Of a DNA stretch of 49,085 nucleotides, positions 33,445 through 41,800 are shown piece after piece (the stretch's first letter is position 1; every line of letters begins with the position of its first letter). A program made the translations under genes and the position numbers. The notes under the pieces are model-generated. The model was not told the DNA's origin. It searched no databases and saw only the letters and a program-made list of their open reading frames with translations. The stretch is from JAOAFX01 sp049700315 (GTDB lineage: Bacteria; Hydrothermota; Tepidihabitantia; SM23-42; JAOAFX01), in the NCBI GenBank assembly GCA_049700315.1, contig JBNAVN010000014.1, positions 1-49,085 of the forward strand. Reading direction: 5' to 3'.

Positions 33445-34718
33445 GTTTTCAACTCCTTCTTTCTTGCGGCCGGGAATAAAACATTGTTGAGAATCAGACG
33501 ATAGCCCGGGGAATTTTTATAGTTTCTCAGATCGGTTGGTGGGTCACCTACAAAATGCTGATAATCTTCAGGGTCATGTCCGGCAAGATATGTAAAAGTT
33601 CCTTTACCAAAATTGCCATGTATATACTTTACTTCATCAGTACCATTGACTTCACCCAAAACAAGAATTTGTGATCTTACTGTGTTTTTTCTAAATCCAC
33701 TGCACTGTCCCAAAAATTCTTTTACAAGAGAGGTGTGGTTCTGGACAAGCATACAGGGGACAGGATCAAATTTGGCACTGAAATCAAATAAGGAAAAGTA
33801 AGTATTGGGACCACGCTGTGCCGCTTCAACAGCAACATCAATTGTAGAATGTTCATACACCAGTGGGTCAAGGATGACTTGAAAGTTTTCAAAGGCAAGA
33901 CATTGTGTATAATCAAGTTTTCTATTCGCATTGTTATCATAGGGGTCGCCGTCAAATACATTATGGCATATATCAGTAAATTGTGCAGCAAGTGCGATTT
34001 CCCAGGTATCACACGCTGAACACATTGAAAAAACAAACCCACCTTGATTTATGTAATTCTTGATTGCCAGTGCAACCGCGAGTTTAAGTTTGGAAACTTT
34101 TGAAAATCCAAGTTTCTTTGCCATTGCTTCATTTTTTTTCACTTCTTCTTGATACCACTCAGTGTTCCGATATGATGCATAAAATTTTCCATATTGCCCT
34201 GTAAAATCTTCATGGTGCAGGTGCAACCAATCGTATTTAGTCAATTTGCCTTTCAAAACATCTTCGTCCCAGATCTGGTCATAGGGGATTCCAGCGTATT
34301 CCAAGGCAAGAGTCACGGCATCATCCCAGGGTTCAAAATTTTCCGGTATGTAGACCGCAATCCTGGGTGCTTTTTCTAACAATATTGATTCCATATTGTT
34401 GCTCTCTATGGTTTGATAAATTTCCAATACCTGGGAAGGCTGAATTATTTCAGTACGGACACCTTCAAGTGCGCATTCTTTTTCAATTTTTGAATTATAA
34501 TCTAACAAAAATGATCCACCACGATAATTAAGTAACCATTCTACAACTGTTCCATACTGCAGTGCATGAAAGGCAATACCATAAGCTTTGAGGTGGTCGG
34601 TCTGAGAAAGGTCCATAGGGATAAGGATTTTTTCTGCAGATACCTGTGCCAGTAATAAAAAAAACAGCACAAACAATCTTGCTCCATACTTTTTTTTCAT
34701 AAAAAATCTAAAATTCAT
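33441..34718 (-). CDS. Secreted protein of a family often labelled 'asparagine synthetase B'
   Basis: 425 residues. A signal peptide (GARLFVLFFLLLAQVSA) is followed by the conserved landmarks I recall from Bacteroidota-type proteins annotated asparagine synthetase B: IPMDLSQTDHLKAYGIAF, VEWLLNYRGGSFLLDY, WLHLHHEDFTGQYGKFYASY, FSMCSACDTWEIALAA. It contains no ATP-pyrophosphatase domain of a real AsnB, so that name is likely wrong; a periplasmic amidotransferase-like fold is a guess. GTG 34733, ATG 34718 and ATG 34700 are possible starts. I prefer 34718, but ribosome sites do not decide. The gene is in the hslU operon. Confidence 0.7.
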   Translation of the reverse strand: MNFRFFMKKKYGARLFVLFFLLLAQVSAEKILIPMDLSQTDHLKAYGIAFHALQYGTVVEWLLNYRGGSFLLDYNSKIEKECALEGVRTEIIQPSQVLEIYQTIESNNMESILLEKAPRIAVYIPENFEPWDDAVTLALEYAGIPYDQIWDEDVLKGKLTKYDWLHLHHEDFTGQYGKFYASYRNTEWYQEEVKKNEAMAKKLGFSKVSKLKLAVALAIKNYINQGGFVFSMCSACDTWEIALAAQFTDICHNVFDGDPYDNNANRKLDYTQCLAFENFQVILDPLVYEHSTIDVAVEAAQRGPNTYFSLFDFSAKFDPVPCMLVQNHTSLVKEFLGQCSGFRKNTVRSQILVLGEVNGTDEVKYIHGNFGKGTFTYLAGHDPEDYQHFVGDPPTDLRNYKNSPGYRLILNNVLFPAARKKELKT

Positions 34719-34729
34719 TTGATATGCTA

Positions 34730-35191
34730 TCACTCCTCGTTTTTCTTTATTATCTCCATAACCTCCTGAGGGCTACTGGCATTCTTCAATTGTTCCCTGA
34801 CCGGTAGTCTTCTTAAAAGTCTTGATAGTTTTGCCAGTGCAATAATATATTCTGATTTTTTATTCTCAGGCGAGGCGATTAAGAAGATAATGTGAGATGG
34901 CTTACCATCAATGGAAGAAAAATCAATGCCCGATGAAGAACGCGCAAAGACAAGAACCAGGTCGCTCACTGCATCAGTACGGGCATGAGGAATGGCAATA
35001 CCTTCGCCGATGCCGGTGGATTCAAGATTTTCCCTTTTCGCAAGGGCTTCAAAAAGTTGTTCACGGTCGCGCGCGATATTCTTGCCAACCATAAATTCCA
35101 CCAATTCCTTTATTGCAGCCAGTTTTTCTGTGGCATTTATTTCCATAATTACTGCTTCTGGCTTCAAAAAGTTTGAAATCCTTAATTCCAT
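34730..35191 (-). CDS. PTS fructose-type EIIA domain protein (PtsN-like)
   Basis: 153 residues. The phospho-acceptor His69 sits in GIGEGIAIPHART, the EIIA-Fru signature. It contains no EIIB/EIIC and no HPr is nearby, so it may be a regulatory phospho-carrier such as PtsN rather than a sugar transporter part. ATG 35191 has AAAGGGGGTG upstream. It is preceded by the USP gene with a 21-nt gap. Confidence 0.88.
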   Translation of the reverse strand: MELRISNFLKPEAVIMEINATEKLAAIKELVEFMVGKNIARDREQLFEALAKRENLESTGIGEGIAIPHARTDAVSDLVLVFARSSSGIDFSSIDGKPSHIIFLIASPENKKSEYIIALAKLSRLLRRLPVREQLKNASSPQEVMEIIKKNEE

Positions 35192-35212
35192 TACACCCCC
35201 TTTAGGTTCAAT

Positions 35213-35608
35213 CTATAAACCAAGTACTGGAATTGGGCAGGAAACAAAGATTTTCTTTGTCTCCTCGCGTTTTTTTATTAACACCAAATTAATCCTGTAA
35301 TGTTCAAGATACCTTCTTATGACCCTTGTCGGCAAACCATTTTCCATATGGAGTGAGGTTCTAACTCCATTTTCTACTGCTTCATCTTCAACAATATAAA
35401 GCATTTCCCAGCCTTCTTCTTCAATCCTTTGTTTTATGGAGTCTATTCGTTCGTGAGTTATAGACGCCAATTTTGAAATCCGATGTTCTTCAAGAACAAA
35501 TAATACAAAAAGCTGACTCTTGAAGAATTTGCACATTTGAATAGCAGGCGTAAAGATTTGTTGGTCAGTGTTATCAACTACATACAACAGCACCCTGGGG
35601 AATTCCAT
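35213..35608 (-). CDS. Universal stress protein-like protein
   Basis: 131 residues with a UspA-type Rossmann layout: VLLYVVDNTDQQIFTPAIQMCKFF, a helix (ITHERIDSIKQRIEEEG), VEDEAVENGVRTSLHMENG, and LVLIKKR. The usual ATP-binding G-x2-G-x9-GS motif at the end is not visible (KKIFVSCPIPVLGL), so it may not bind ATP. ATG 35608 with AAGGA close upstream, 32 nt after hslU. Confidence 0.7.
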   Translation of the reverse strand: MEFPRVLLYVVDNTDQQIFTPAIQMCKFFKSQLFVLFVLEEHRISKLASITHERIDSIKQRIEEEGWEMLYIVEDEAVENGVRTSLHMENGLPTRVIRRYLEHYRINLVLIKKREETKKIFVSCPIPVLGL

Positions 35609-35640
35609 ATCCTTCAGATATGTTCTCTTATTTCCATAAA

Positions 35641-37005
35641 TTACAAAATATATCTTGACATATCAACATCCTTAACTATGTTAGATAGCGTTTTGTTCAC
35701 ATAATCACCATTGATCTTGACATTTTTGACACTTATGTTCGGTGCGCTAAACAATAAGCTTTCAAGGAGTTTTGTCATAACTGTGTGCAATCTGCGTGCT
35801 CCAATGTTCTCAGTTGATTCATTCACCTTCGCTGCGATGTCGGCAATCGCATCTATGGCATCTTCAGTAAACTCCAGTTTGATCCCTTCAGTGCTGAAAA
35901 GGGCTGAATATTGTTTGATCAGAGAATTTTCTGGTTCAACAAGAATTCGGCAGAAATCTTCTTTCGTAAGCGGGGAGAGTTCTACTCGTATTGGAAATCT
36001 TCCTTGAAGTTCCGGGATTAAGTCTGACGGTTTTTTGTTATGAAAGGCACCCGCGGCAATGAATAAAATATGATCAGTCTTCACCATGCCATATTTTGTC
36101 ATTACACTTGAACCTTCAACAATTGGTAAAAGGTCTCGCTGAACACCTTCTCTTGATACATCTGGTCCGCTTGTAATACCACCGCCGGTGATTTTGTCAA
36201 TCTCGTCTATGAAGATGATCCCTGATTGTTCAGCACGTTGGCGTGCCTCATTTACCACCTCATCCATATCAATCAGTTTATCAGTTTCTTCCATCTGAAA
36301 ATATTTCAGGGCTTCTTTTACAGTCATTTTTTTCTTTTTTTTCTTCTTTGGCAGTTTGTTTCCAAGGGCTTCTTCAATGGCAATGCTGAAGTCTTCAATG
36401 CCTGCCTGCCCAAAAATTTCAATAAATGGCGTGGTGCGCCGTGTAACTTCAACCTCTACATTACGGTCGTCAAGTTTTTTTGCTCTTAACAGGCTGCGCA
36501 TCTTTTCGCGCGTTTGATTATCCGTTGCTTCAGCATTTTTATCGCCGCGCACTGGACCAGGAAGAATGACATCAAGGACTCTTTCCTCAGCATACTGACG
36601 TGCCTTTTCTTCAACCTCATGAAATTTTTCCTGACGCACCATAGTCACAGCAATTTCAACAAGGTCACGAACCATTGATTCAACATCCCTGCCAACATAT
36701 CCAACTTCAGTGTACCTTGAGGCTTCAACTTTGACAAATGGTGCTTTTGCTAAATCAGCGAGTCGTCTTGCAATTTCAGTTTTACCAACACCAGTAGGTC
36801 CGATAAGGATGATATTGTTAGGATATATCTCTTCTCTTATCTTATCTTTTACCCGTTGACGTCGCCATCTATTTCTTAGGGCAATGGCAACCGCCTTTTT
36901 TGCCGCAGACTGTCCAATAACAAAGCGATCAAGTCGGGAAACGATTTCTTCCGGAGTCAGGTAATTTTCCATACTGGAAGATTTCCTGATGGCTTTTTCT
37001 TCCAT
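35641..37005 (-). CDS. hslU: ATP-dependent protease ATPase subunit HslU
   Basis: AAA+ unfoldase that feeds substrates to the HslV peptidase, 454 residues. Walker A GPTGVGKT (69-76), pore motif GYVGRD (102-107), Walker B IIFIDEIDKI, sensor region FIAAGAFHNKKPSDLIPELQGRFP, and a C-terminus ending SRYIL, the tail that docks in HslV. A Lys-rich segment (PKKKKKKKMTVKEAL) lies in the I domain. ATG 37005 has no ribosome site and a TATAAT box ends 7 nt upstream. hslV, normally just upstream, is absent from the window. Confidence 0.95.
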   Translation of the reverse strand: MEEKAIRKSSSMENYLTPEEIVSRLDRFVIGQSAAKKAVAIALRNRWRRQRVKDKIREEIYPNNIILIGPTGVGKTEIARRLADLAKAPFVKVEASRYTEVGYVGRDVESMVRDLVEIAVTMVRQEKFHEVEEKARQYAEERVLDVILPGPVRGDKNAEATDNQTREKMRSLLRAKKLDDRNVEVEVTRRTTPFIEIFGQAGIEDFSIAIEEALGNKLPKKKKKKKMTVKEALKYFQMEETDKLIDMDEVVNEARQRAEQSGIIFIDEIDKITGGGITSGPDVSREGVQRDLLPIVEGSSVMTKYGMVKTDHILFIAAGAFHNKKPSDLIPELQGRFPIRVELSPLTKEDFCRILVEPENSLIKQYSALFSTEGIKLEFTEDAIDAIADIAAKVNESTENIGARRLHTVMTKLLESLLFSAPNISVKNVKINGDYVNKTLSNIVKDVDMSRYIL

Positions 37006-37012
37006 CGCCTAT

Positions 37013-37040
37013 ATTATATCAATAATTCTCAGAAAGTCAA
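37013..37040 (-). promoter_or_regulatory. hslU operon promoter, leaderless type
   Basis: Minus strand: TTGACT (37040-37035), 16 bp, TATAAT (37018-37013), 7 nt to ATG 37005. Confidence 0.8.
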
Positions 37041-37096
37041 GATGGAATTGTTTGTTGTCTTGATAGGGCAAATGTCTTAGATATCATGCGAGTGTT

Positions 37097-38362
37097 CTAA
37101 AACCTTGGATTTACAATATTGCTGTATATTGAACCGAATGTATAGGAGAGACCGATGGATAGATAATATGAATACTGCGTAGCAAGGATTCTTTTCTGGA
37201 GTATTATTTCTTCTTCAGTCAATTCCTTTTTGGGTAGTGACAATTGATCATGAATCATTGAGGCATAGGAATAAACTTTGAATGACAATCCCTTTATAAT
37301 CGGTAATGAAATGTCACTATAAAGTGTAAGGCGATTTTTCTTGAAATCGTGAAAATAATGAGAACCTGTAAGTCTTAAGCTGATTGAACCCCAGCGTTGA
37401 ATGATATTGGTTTCTATTGAGCCGGATTGTTTGAATAATTTTTCCTGTAATTTGTTGAATATGGTTGTATCGTAGTATTCATAATAGACATATCCTAAGT
37501 TGTACAAAAAGGTAAGTTTTCGGGTTGATGATTCTCTGTATGGGTAGAAATTGTATTCCATGGCAGGTGAAAACCCACTGCTTATAAGAATATTTTCATA
37601 AGTGGATGAATAGAATGATAGATAATAACCAGCAGAGAAATGGTCACCAAGACTTATGACCAGATTCGTTGAACCACTATAACTTTCTGATTCATTCTCA
37701 ATCGTTGAATCATTTATTTTATAAATATTTTTCTTATAATAATAAGAAAGATAATTCAAGATTTTCCATTCTTCAAGAGTTTTGTTCGCTGAGAAAGTAG
37801 TATTGATATTGTTGAAATTGTATTTTTGCTGTCCACTGAAATATCCATAGAGGTCAATACTGAATGCCCAGTTGTGCCAGGGGTCTTTCGGTTTTAAAGT
37901 AATTTTCTTTTCAGGCAATGTTATCAACAATTTTTCAGCGATGCTTGTCTTTGCAAGATACCTGACGAGCCCGAGTTTGATTTTTTTAGTAATCTCCCTC
38001 CGGATTGTATCATCAGAATCTGATTTGAGTGCATAGTACTTCAGGGTATCACACATTCCTGAAAAATCTTTTTGCCCGATTAAAAATACGCTGTATTCTG
38101 TCCCTTCTCCAGCCGTTGTCCGGGTTGTGATCAGGACATAAATATCCGCTTCTTTTCTTTCAATTACATAGTTCACATAAGGGATTTCATTCTTGATAAA
38201 ATCCATATCAAACAATTCGTAGTCAATAAAAACCCTTGGCGCCTGTTTTTCAGCTAGACTATCAGTAATCTGGGCAAATAGGGGGGATGTTATTGCTAAG
38301 ATGAACATTAGATTGCTTATATTCAAAATTTTCTTCATTCCTTCACTTATATTGAATAGCAT
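37097..38362 (-). CDS. Outer-membrane protein of an uncharacterised family
   Basis: 421 residues from ATG 38362, which has GGAGGT 4 nt upstream; an ATG at 38386 overlaps the -10 box. A signal peptide (ILNISNLMFILAITSPLFA) is followed by RVFIDYELFDMDFIKNEIPYVNYVIERKEADIYVLITT (opening pattern of a family I recall from Acidobacteria and Gemmatimonadetes-type genomes), an N-terminal alpha/beta domain of about 150 residues, and a beta-barrel rich in Tyr and Ser ending in NIVNPRF, with a terminal Phe as in BAM substrates. Function unknown. Confidence 0.7.
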   Translation of the reverse strand: MLFNISEGMKKILNISNLMFILAITSPLFAQITDSLAEKQAPRVFIDYELFDMDFIKNEIPYVNYVIERKEADIYVLITTRTTAGEGTEYSVFLIGQKDFSGMCDTLKYYALKSDSDDTIRREITKKIKLGLVRYLAKTSIAEKLLITLPEKKITLKPKDPWHNWAFSIDLYGYFSGQQKYNFNNINTTFSANKTLEEWKILNYLSYYYKKNIYKINDSTIENESESYSGSTNLVISLGDHFSAGYYLSFYSSTYENILISSGFSPAMEYNFYPYRESSTRKLTFLYNLGYVYYEYYDTTIFNKLQEKLFKQSGSIETNIIQRWGSISLRLTGSHYFHDFKKNRLTLYSDISLPIIKGLSFKVYSYASMIHDQLSLPKKELTEEEIILQKRILATQYSYYLSIGLSYTFGSIYSNIVNPRF

Positions 38363-38384
38363 TTGACCTCCTGTATTAAAAATC

Positions 38385-38412
38385 ATTATATAGAAATTTT
38401 TTTAGAAGTCAA
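38385..38412 (-). promoter_or_regulatory. Promoter of the outer-membrane protein gene at 38362
   Basis: Minus strand: TTGACT (38412-38407), 16 bp, TATAAT (38390-38385). The leader contains GGAGGT just before ATG 38362. Confidence 0.75.
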
Positions 38413-38812
38413 TGGACCGATTTGAATCAAAAGTGATCTTATCTGCTATTCAGCAAGAATCATAAGGCTCTTTAGGTAAGGTCTTATCTTTGTGTCCCTC
38501 TGGCGTCCTTGCAAAAAATTTGAAATTTATAGGTAAAGAGTCCTTTATCTGTACGAAAGACCAGTTTGCGAAATACCATATTGACTAATTATCTACTACC
38601 TGAAATACACAGACTTCTTAAAATATCATTGCAGTGAATCTATTCAAAATGTCATTTTTGTAATATCAATTCATTATTTCAACAATTGTAGAAACGATGA
38701 AATGATGGTATGGAAATCACGAAGACTTAACTTCTTCAAAGATTTGTCAGGCATCAATATTTTCAGACAGGCAGAAAATATTGCAAGGTTTTTAAATAAT
38801 CTCATAAATATA
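38413..38812. other. 400-bp intergenic stretch between divergent promoters
   Basis: No coding frame is convincing. It holds one 10-bp perfect inverted repeat CAATATTTTC (38755-38764) / GAAAATATTG (38774-38783) with a 9-nt spacer, 30 bp upstream of the beta-helix promoter, where an operator could lie. Two loosely similar TAGGTAA...TTATCT segments begin near 38475 and 38530. Otherwise I see nothing in it. Confidence 0.5.
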
Positions 38813-38840
38813 TTGCAATAATCTGGAAATTAGATATAAT
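38813..38840 (+). promoter_or_regulatory. Promoter of the beta-helix/ABC exporter operon
   Basis: TTGCAA (38813-38818), 16 bp, TATAAT (38835-38840). ATG 38860 follows after a leader of about 13 nt without a Shine-Dalgarno sequence. Confidence 0.65.
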
Positions 38841-38859
38841 AACGGATACATAAAAAATT

Positions 38860-40032
38860 ATGATAATATTCCTGGTGTTAATTAACAATTTCATATCGGT
38901 TATGCCTGGTATGAATCTTGATTCTGTTTTTATCATGGCAAAGACTGGAGATACGATTTTTGTAAAAAATGGTATTTATAATGCGAATGCAGAGGAGTAT
39001 ATTGAAAATATATGCGGGAATTGTGTTGAACCCCTGACTGAAGTGAGGACGACTGTTGGATTCCATATCAAAGACAAAGGGCTCGTAATCATAGGTGAGA
39101 ACCGGGATAGCACAATTTTGGTCACGAACGCTGGATATGGTCTGCTTTTTGAAAATTGCGATGTTTATATCTCAAATTTGACTGTGACCGGAGGTAAGAG
39201 GAGTTCTGATGGTAATGCAACTGACGCAGGGATTGTTATCAAAGAAAGTCGGGCTATCGTCAACAACATAGCAGTGATTAACAATACTCATAGGATTGAC
39301 ACCGTAGTTGTGGGCGTTGGTGGAATTTTTGGCAGGGAAGGTGCAGAGATTTATATCAGCAATTGCCTTATCTATAACAATACCTGGGATGGCATTGCGC
39401 TTTATCGTGGTGCAAGTGCAGTGATTGCTGACAATATCATTAAAAAAGGAAGGGGTGCAGGAATCGGAATTACCTGGGATGCATCTGCACTTATATTTTG
39501 TAATTTTATCTCTGAATACTGGAAAGGGATAGGGTGCTTTGGGAATTCAATTGCGGTTGTTATGAATAATGCAGTATTTGACAATCTGGGCTGGGGAATC
39601 ATTGCCACGGGCAATACATATATGAAAATCATGAATAATGTCATATACCACAATGGAAATTGTGGATTTGCAGTGTGGGATTCAAATTCGGTCGGTATTT
39701 TTGAAAACAATATCGTTGCTGATAACGGCTGGAAAGAAGAATGGGTATGTCCATGTGTTGGTGCCTGGATGAATGGAATATTTGAACAATTCCCAATCAA
39801 GTTTAATGACTTCTGGAAGAACAAGGCAGGTAATTATCAGGGCATTCCTGACCTGACCGGCAAATATGGAAATATATCTGCTGACCCAAAATTTGATCAG
39901 AAAAGTTTTGTTTTGCAACAAAATTCACCGTGTATTGATGCTGGTGACTCATTAATCATTGATCTGGATGGTTCAAGGTCAGATATGGGAATCTATGGTG
40001 GGCCAGGCGGAAAGAAGGAAAAGTTATGGTAA
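38860..40032 (+). CDS. Secreted right-handed parallel beta-helix protein
   Basis: 390 residues. A signal sequence (MIIFLVLINNFISVMPG) precedes a PbH1-type beta-helix, with repeated short turns such as NAGYGLLFENCDVYISNLTV, NNTWDGIALYRGASAVIADN, GAGIGITWDASALIF and NCGFAVWDSNSVGIFENNIV. The C-terminal SPCIDAGDSLIIDLDGSRSDMGIYGGPGG is the common end motif of such proteins. Polysaccharide-lyase-like members share this fold, but no catalytic signature can be read. It is followed at 15 nt by two ABC exporter genes. Confidence 0.85.
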   Translation: MIIFLVLINNFISVMPGMNLDSVFIMAKTGDTIFVKNGIYNANAEEYIENICGNCVEPLTEVRTTVGFHIKDKGLVIIGENRDSTILVTNAGYGLLFENCDVYISNLTVTGGKRSSDGNATDAGIVIKESRAIVNNIAVINNTHRIDTVVVGVGGIFGREGAEIYISNCLIYNNTWDGIALYRGASAVIADNIIKKGRGAGIGITWDASALIFCNFISEYWKGIGCFGNSIAVVMNNAVFDNLGWGIIATGNTYMKIMNNVIYHNGNCGFAVWDSNSVGIFENNIVADNGWKEEWVCPCVGAWMNGIFEQFPIKFNDFWKNKAGNYQGIPDLTGKYGNISADPKFDQKSFVLQQNSPCIDAGDSLIIDLDGSRSDMGIYGGPGGKKEKLW

Positions 40033-40047
40033 TAGAGAAATATCGCA

Positions 40048-41787
40048 ATGCGTGAACTGGTTGCATTAAAGAAATACTTTAGAAAATATTTCTGGCAGAT
40101 TATTATCGGCATTATCGCCTTAATCATCATTGACTTATTGCAACTGTTTGTGCCAAGGGTTTTGAAACTTGCAATTGATGCCCTTGCCCAGGGAAAGGCG
40201 ACTCCGGGTCTGCTCGGTCACTATTTCTTATTGATAATGTTGATCGCGGTGGGGATTGCCTTTGGCAGATTCTGGTGGCGTTATTTACTTATTGGTTCGG
40301 CGCGCAAGATAGAGAAAGAATTAAGAGAAGATTTTTTTAATCATTTGACCACACTTGATATAAGTTTCTTTGATACGCACAAGACCGGTGATTTGATGGC
40401 GCACGCCGTGAATGATATAAATGCGATCCGTATGTCCATTGGATTTGGACTTGTGATTTTGGTTGATATATTTGCACTGGGTATTGCATCACTTGTGATG
40501 ATGATCTTGATCAGTCCGCGCCTCACATTTTATGCCTTATTGCCATTTCCGCTTATAACTTTTTTTTCTACATACTTTGGTCGCTTTATTCATAGATTAT
40601 TTGAAAAGGTCCAGGAATCATTTTCTGATTTGACTGAAAGGGTGAGGGAAAATCTTTCCGGGATAAGGGTTGTTAAATTGTTTGTGCAGGAAGATGCAGA
40701 GACTGAGAAATTCAATGGTGCAAGCCAGGATTATGTGAATAAAAATATGAGACTATGGAAAATCCTTGCCCTGTTCTTTCCCATTATTATGGGACTTGCA
40801 GGTATTGGTGAGGTGATTGTCCTTGGGCTGGGTGGCAGGTATGTTATCATCGGTGCGATATCAGTAGGCTCTTTTGTTGCATTTATGGTCTATTTACAGA
40901 TGATGGTCTGGCCAATGATGGCAATCGGCAGGGCAATAAATATGTTTCAACGCGGCGCTGCATCCCAGAGCAGATTGAATCGTATATTCAGGACAATGTC
41001 AACAATAAAGGGTGGGGAGCAATCAATCCCTGAAGAAAAGGCAGAGATTGAGTTCAAAAATGTTAGTTTCATATATCAGGGAAAAGAAAAACCAGCACTG
41101 AAGGATATTGAACTTGATATAGATGCGGGTTCTTTTGTTGGAATCACAGGCCCGATTGGTTCAGGTAAATCAAGCCTTGTTCATTTATTGCTCAGACTTT
41201 ATGAACCCCAGAAAGGTGTGATACTGCTCAATGGGGTTGACATAAAAGAATATAGACTTGATGACCTGAGAAGGCATATCGCATTCGTGCCTCAGGATAC
41301 ATTTTTGTTTTCTGAAACAATAAAAGAGAATATCCTTTTTGGAAATCAGAAGGCAGAATTCAGTGAAGTGGAGAAGGTTGCAAAGATTGCTGAGATATAC
41401 GATGAGATTATGGAATTTCCCAAGGGTTTTGAGACGATTGTTGGAGAGAGGGGGATTACCTTGAGTGGTGGACAGAAACAGAGGATTGCCCTGGCAAGGG
41501 CATTGATTCTGAAAAGGCCAATTTTAATCCTTGATGATGCGTTTTCAGCAGTAGATGCCCATACCGAACAGAAGATTGTTAAAAACTTGAGGTCTGAAAT
41601 GACAGATCGCACAACCATAATCATTTCGCATCGTCTTTTTGCGATTAAAGAGGCAAAAATAGTCATTGTCCTTGATGAAGGAAGGATTGTGGAAAAAGGA
41701 ACCCATCAGGAATTAATAAAACAACGCGGACTGTACTACAGTATCTACAGGACCCAGCAACTTGAGATGAAATTGGAGAAGATATGA
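40048..41787 (+). CDS. ABC exporter half-transporter with degenerate Walker B
   Basis: 579 residues: six membrane helices (1-310) and one nucleotide-binding domain. Walker A GPIGSGKSS (about 368), signature LSGGQ (about 472-476), Walker B LILDDAFSAVD (about 492-500) with Asp where the catalytic Glu is usual, and the H-loop IIISHRL. This substitution is typical of the degenerate-site subunit of heterodimeric exporters such as TM287/288 or LmrCD. ATG 40048 has no clear ribosome site. Exported substrate: lipid, peptide or drug, unknown. Confidence 0.88.
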   Translation: MRELVALKKYFRKYFWQIIIGIIALIIIDLLQLFVPRVLKLAIDALAQGKATPGLLGHYFLLIMLIAVGIAFGRFWWRYLLIGSARKIEKELREDFFNHLTTLDISFFDTHKTGDLMAHAVNDINAIRMSIGFGLVILVDIFALGIASLVMMILISPRLTFYALLPFPLITFFSTYFGRFIHRLFEKVQESFSDLTERVRENLSGIRVVKLFVQEDAETEKFNGASQDYVNKNMRLWKILALFFPIIMGLAGIGEVIVLGLGGRYVIIGAISVGSFVAFMVYLQMMVWPMMAIGRAINMFQRGAASQSRLNRIFRTMSTIKGGEQSIPEEKAEIEFKNVSFIYQGKEKPALKDIELDIDAGSFVGITGPIGSGKSSLVHLLLRLYEPQKGVILLNGVDIKEYRLDDLRRHIAFVPQDTFLFSETIKENILFGNQKAEFSEVEKVAKIAEIYDEIMEFPKGFETIVGERGITLSGGQKQRIALARALILKRPILILDDAFSAVDAHTEQKIVKNLRSEMTDRTTIIISHRLFAIKEAKIVIVLDEGRIVEKGTHQELIKQRGLYYSIYRTQQLEMKLEKI

Positions 41788-41800
41788 GGTTGGTGCTAAA

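Noticed and set aside
33441..34718. True asparagine synthetase B
   Set aside because: It has a signal peptide and lacks both the N-terminal Cys2 glutaminase and the ATP-binding SGGxDS motif.
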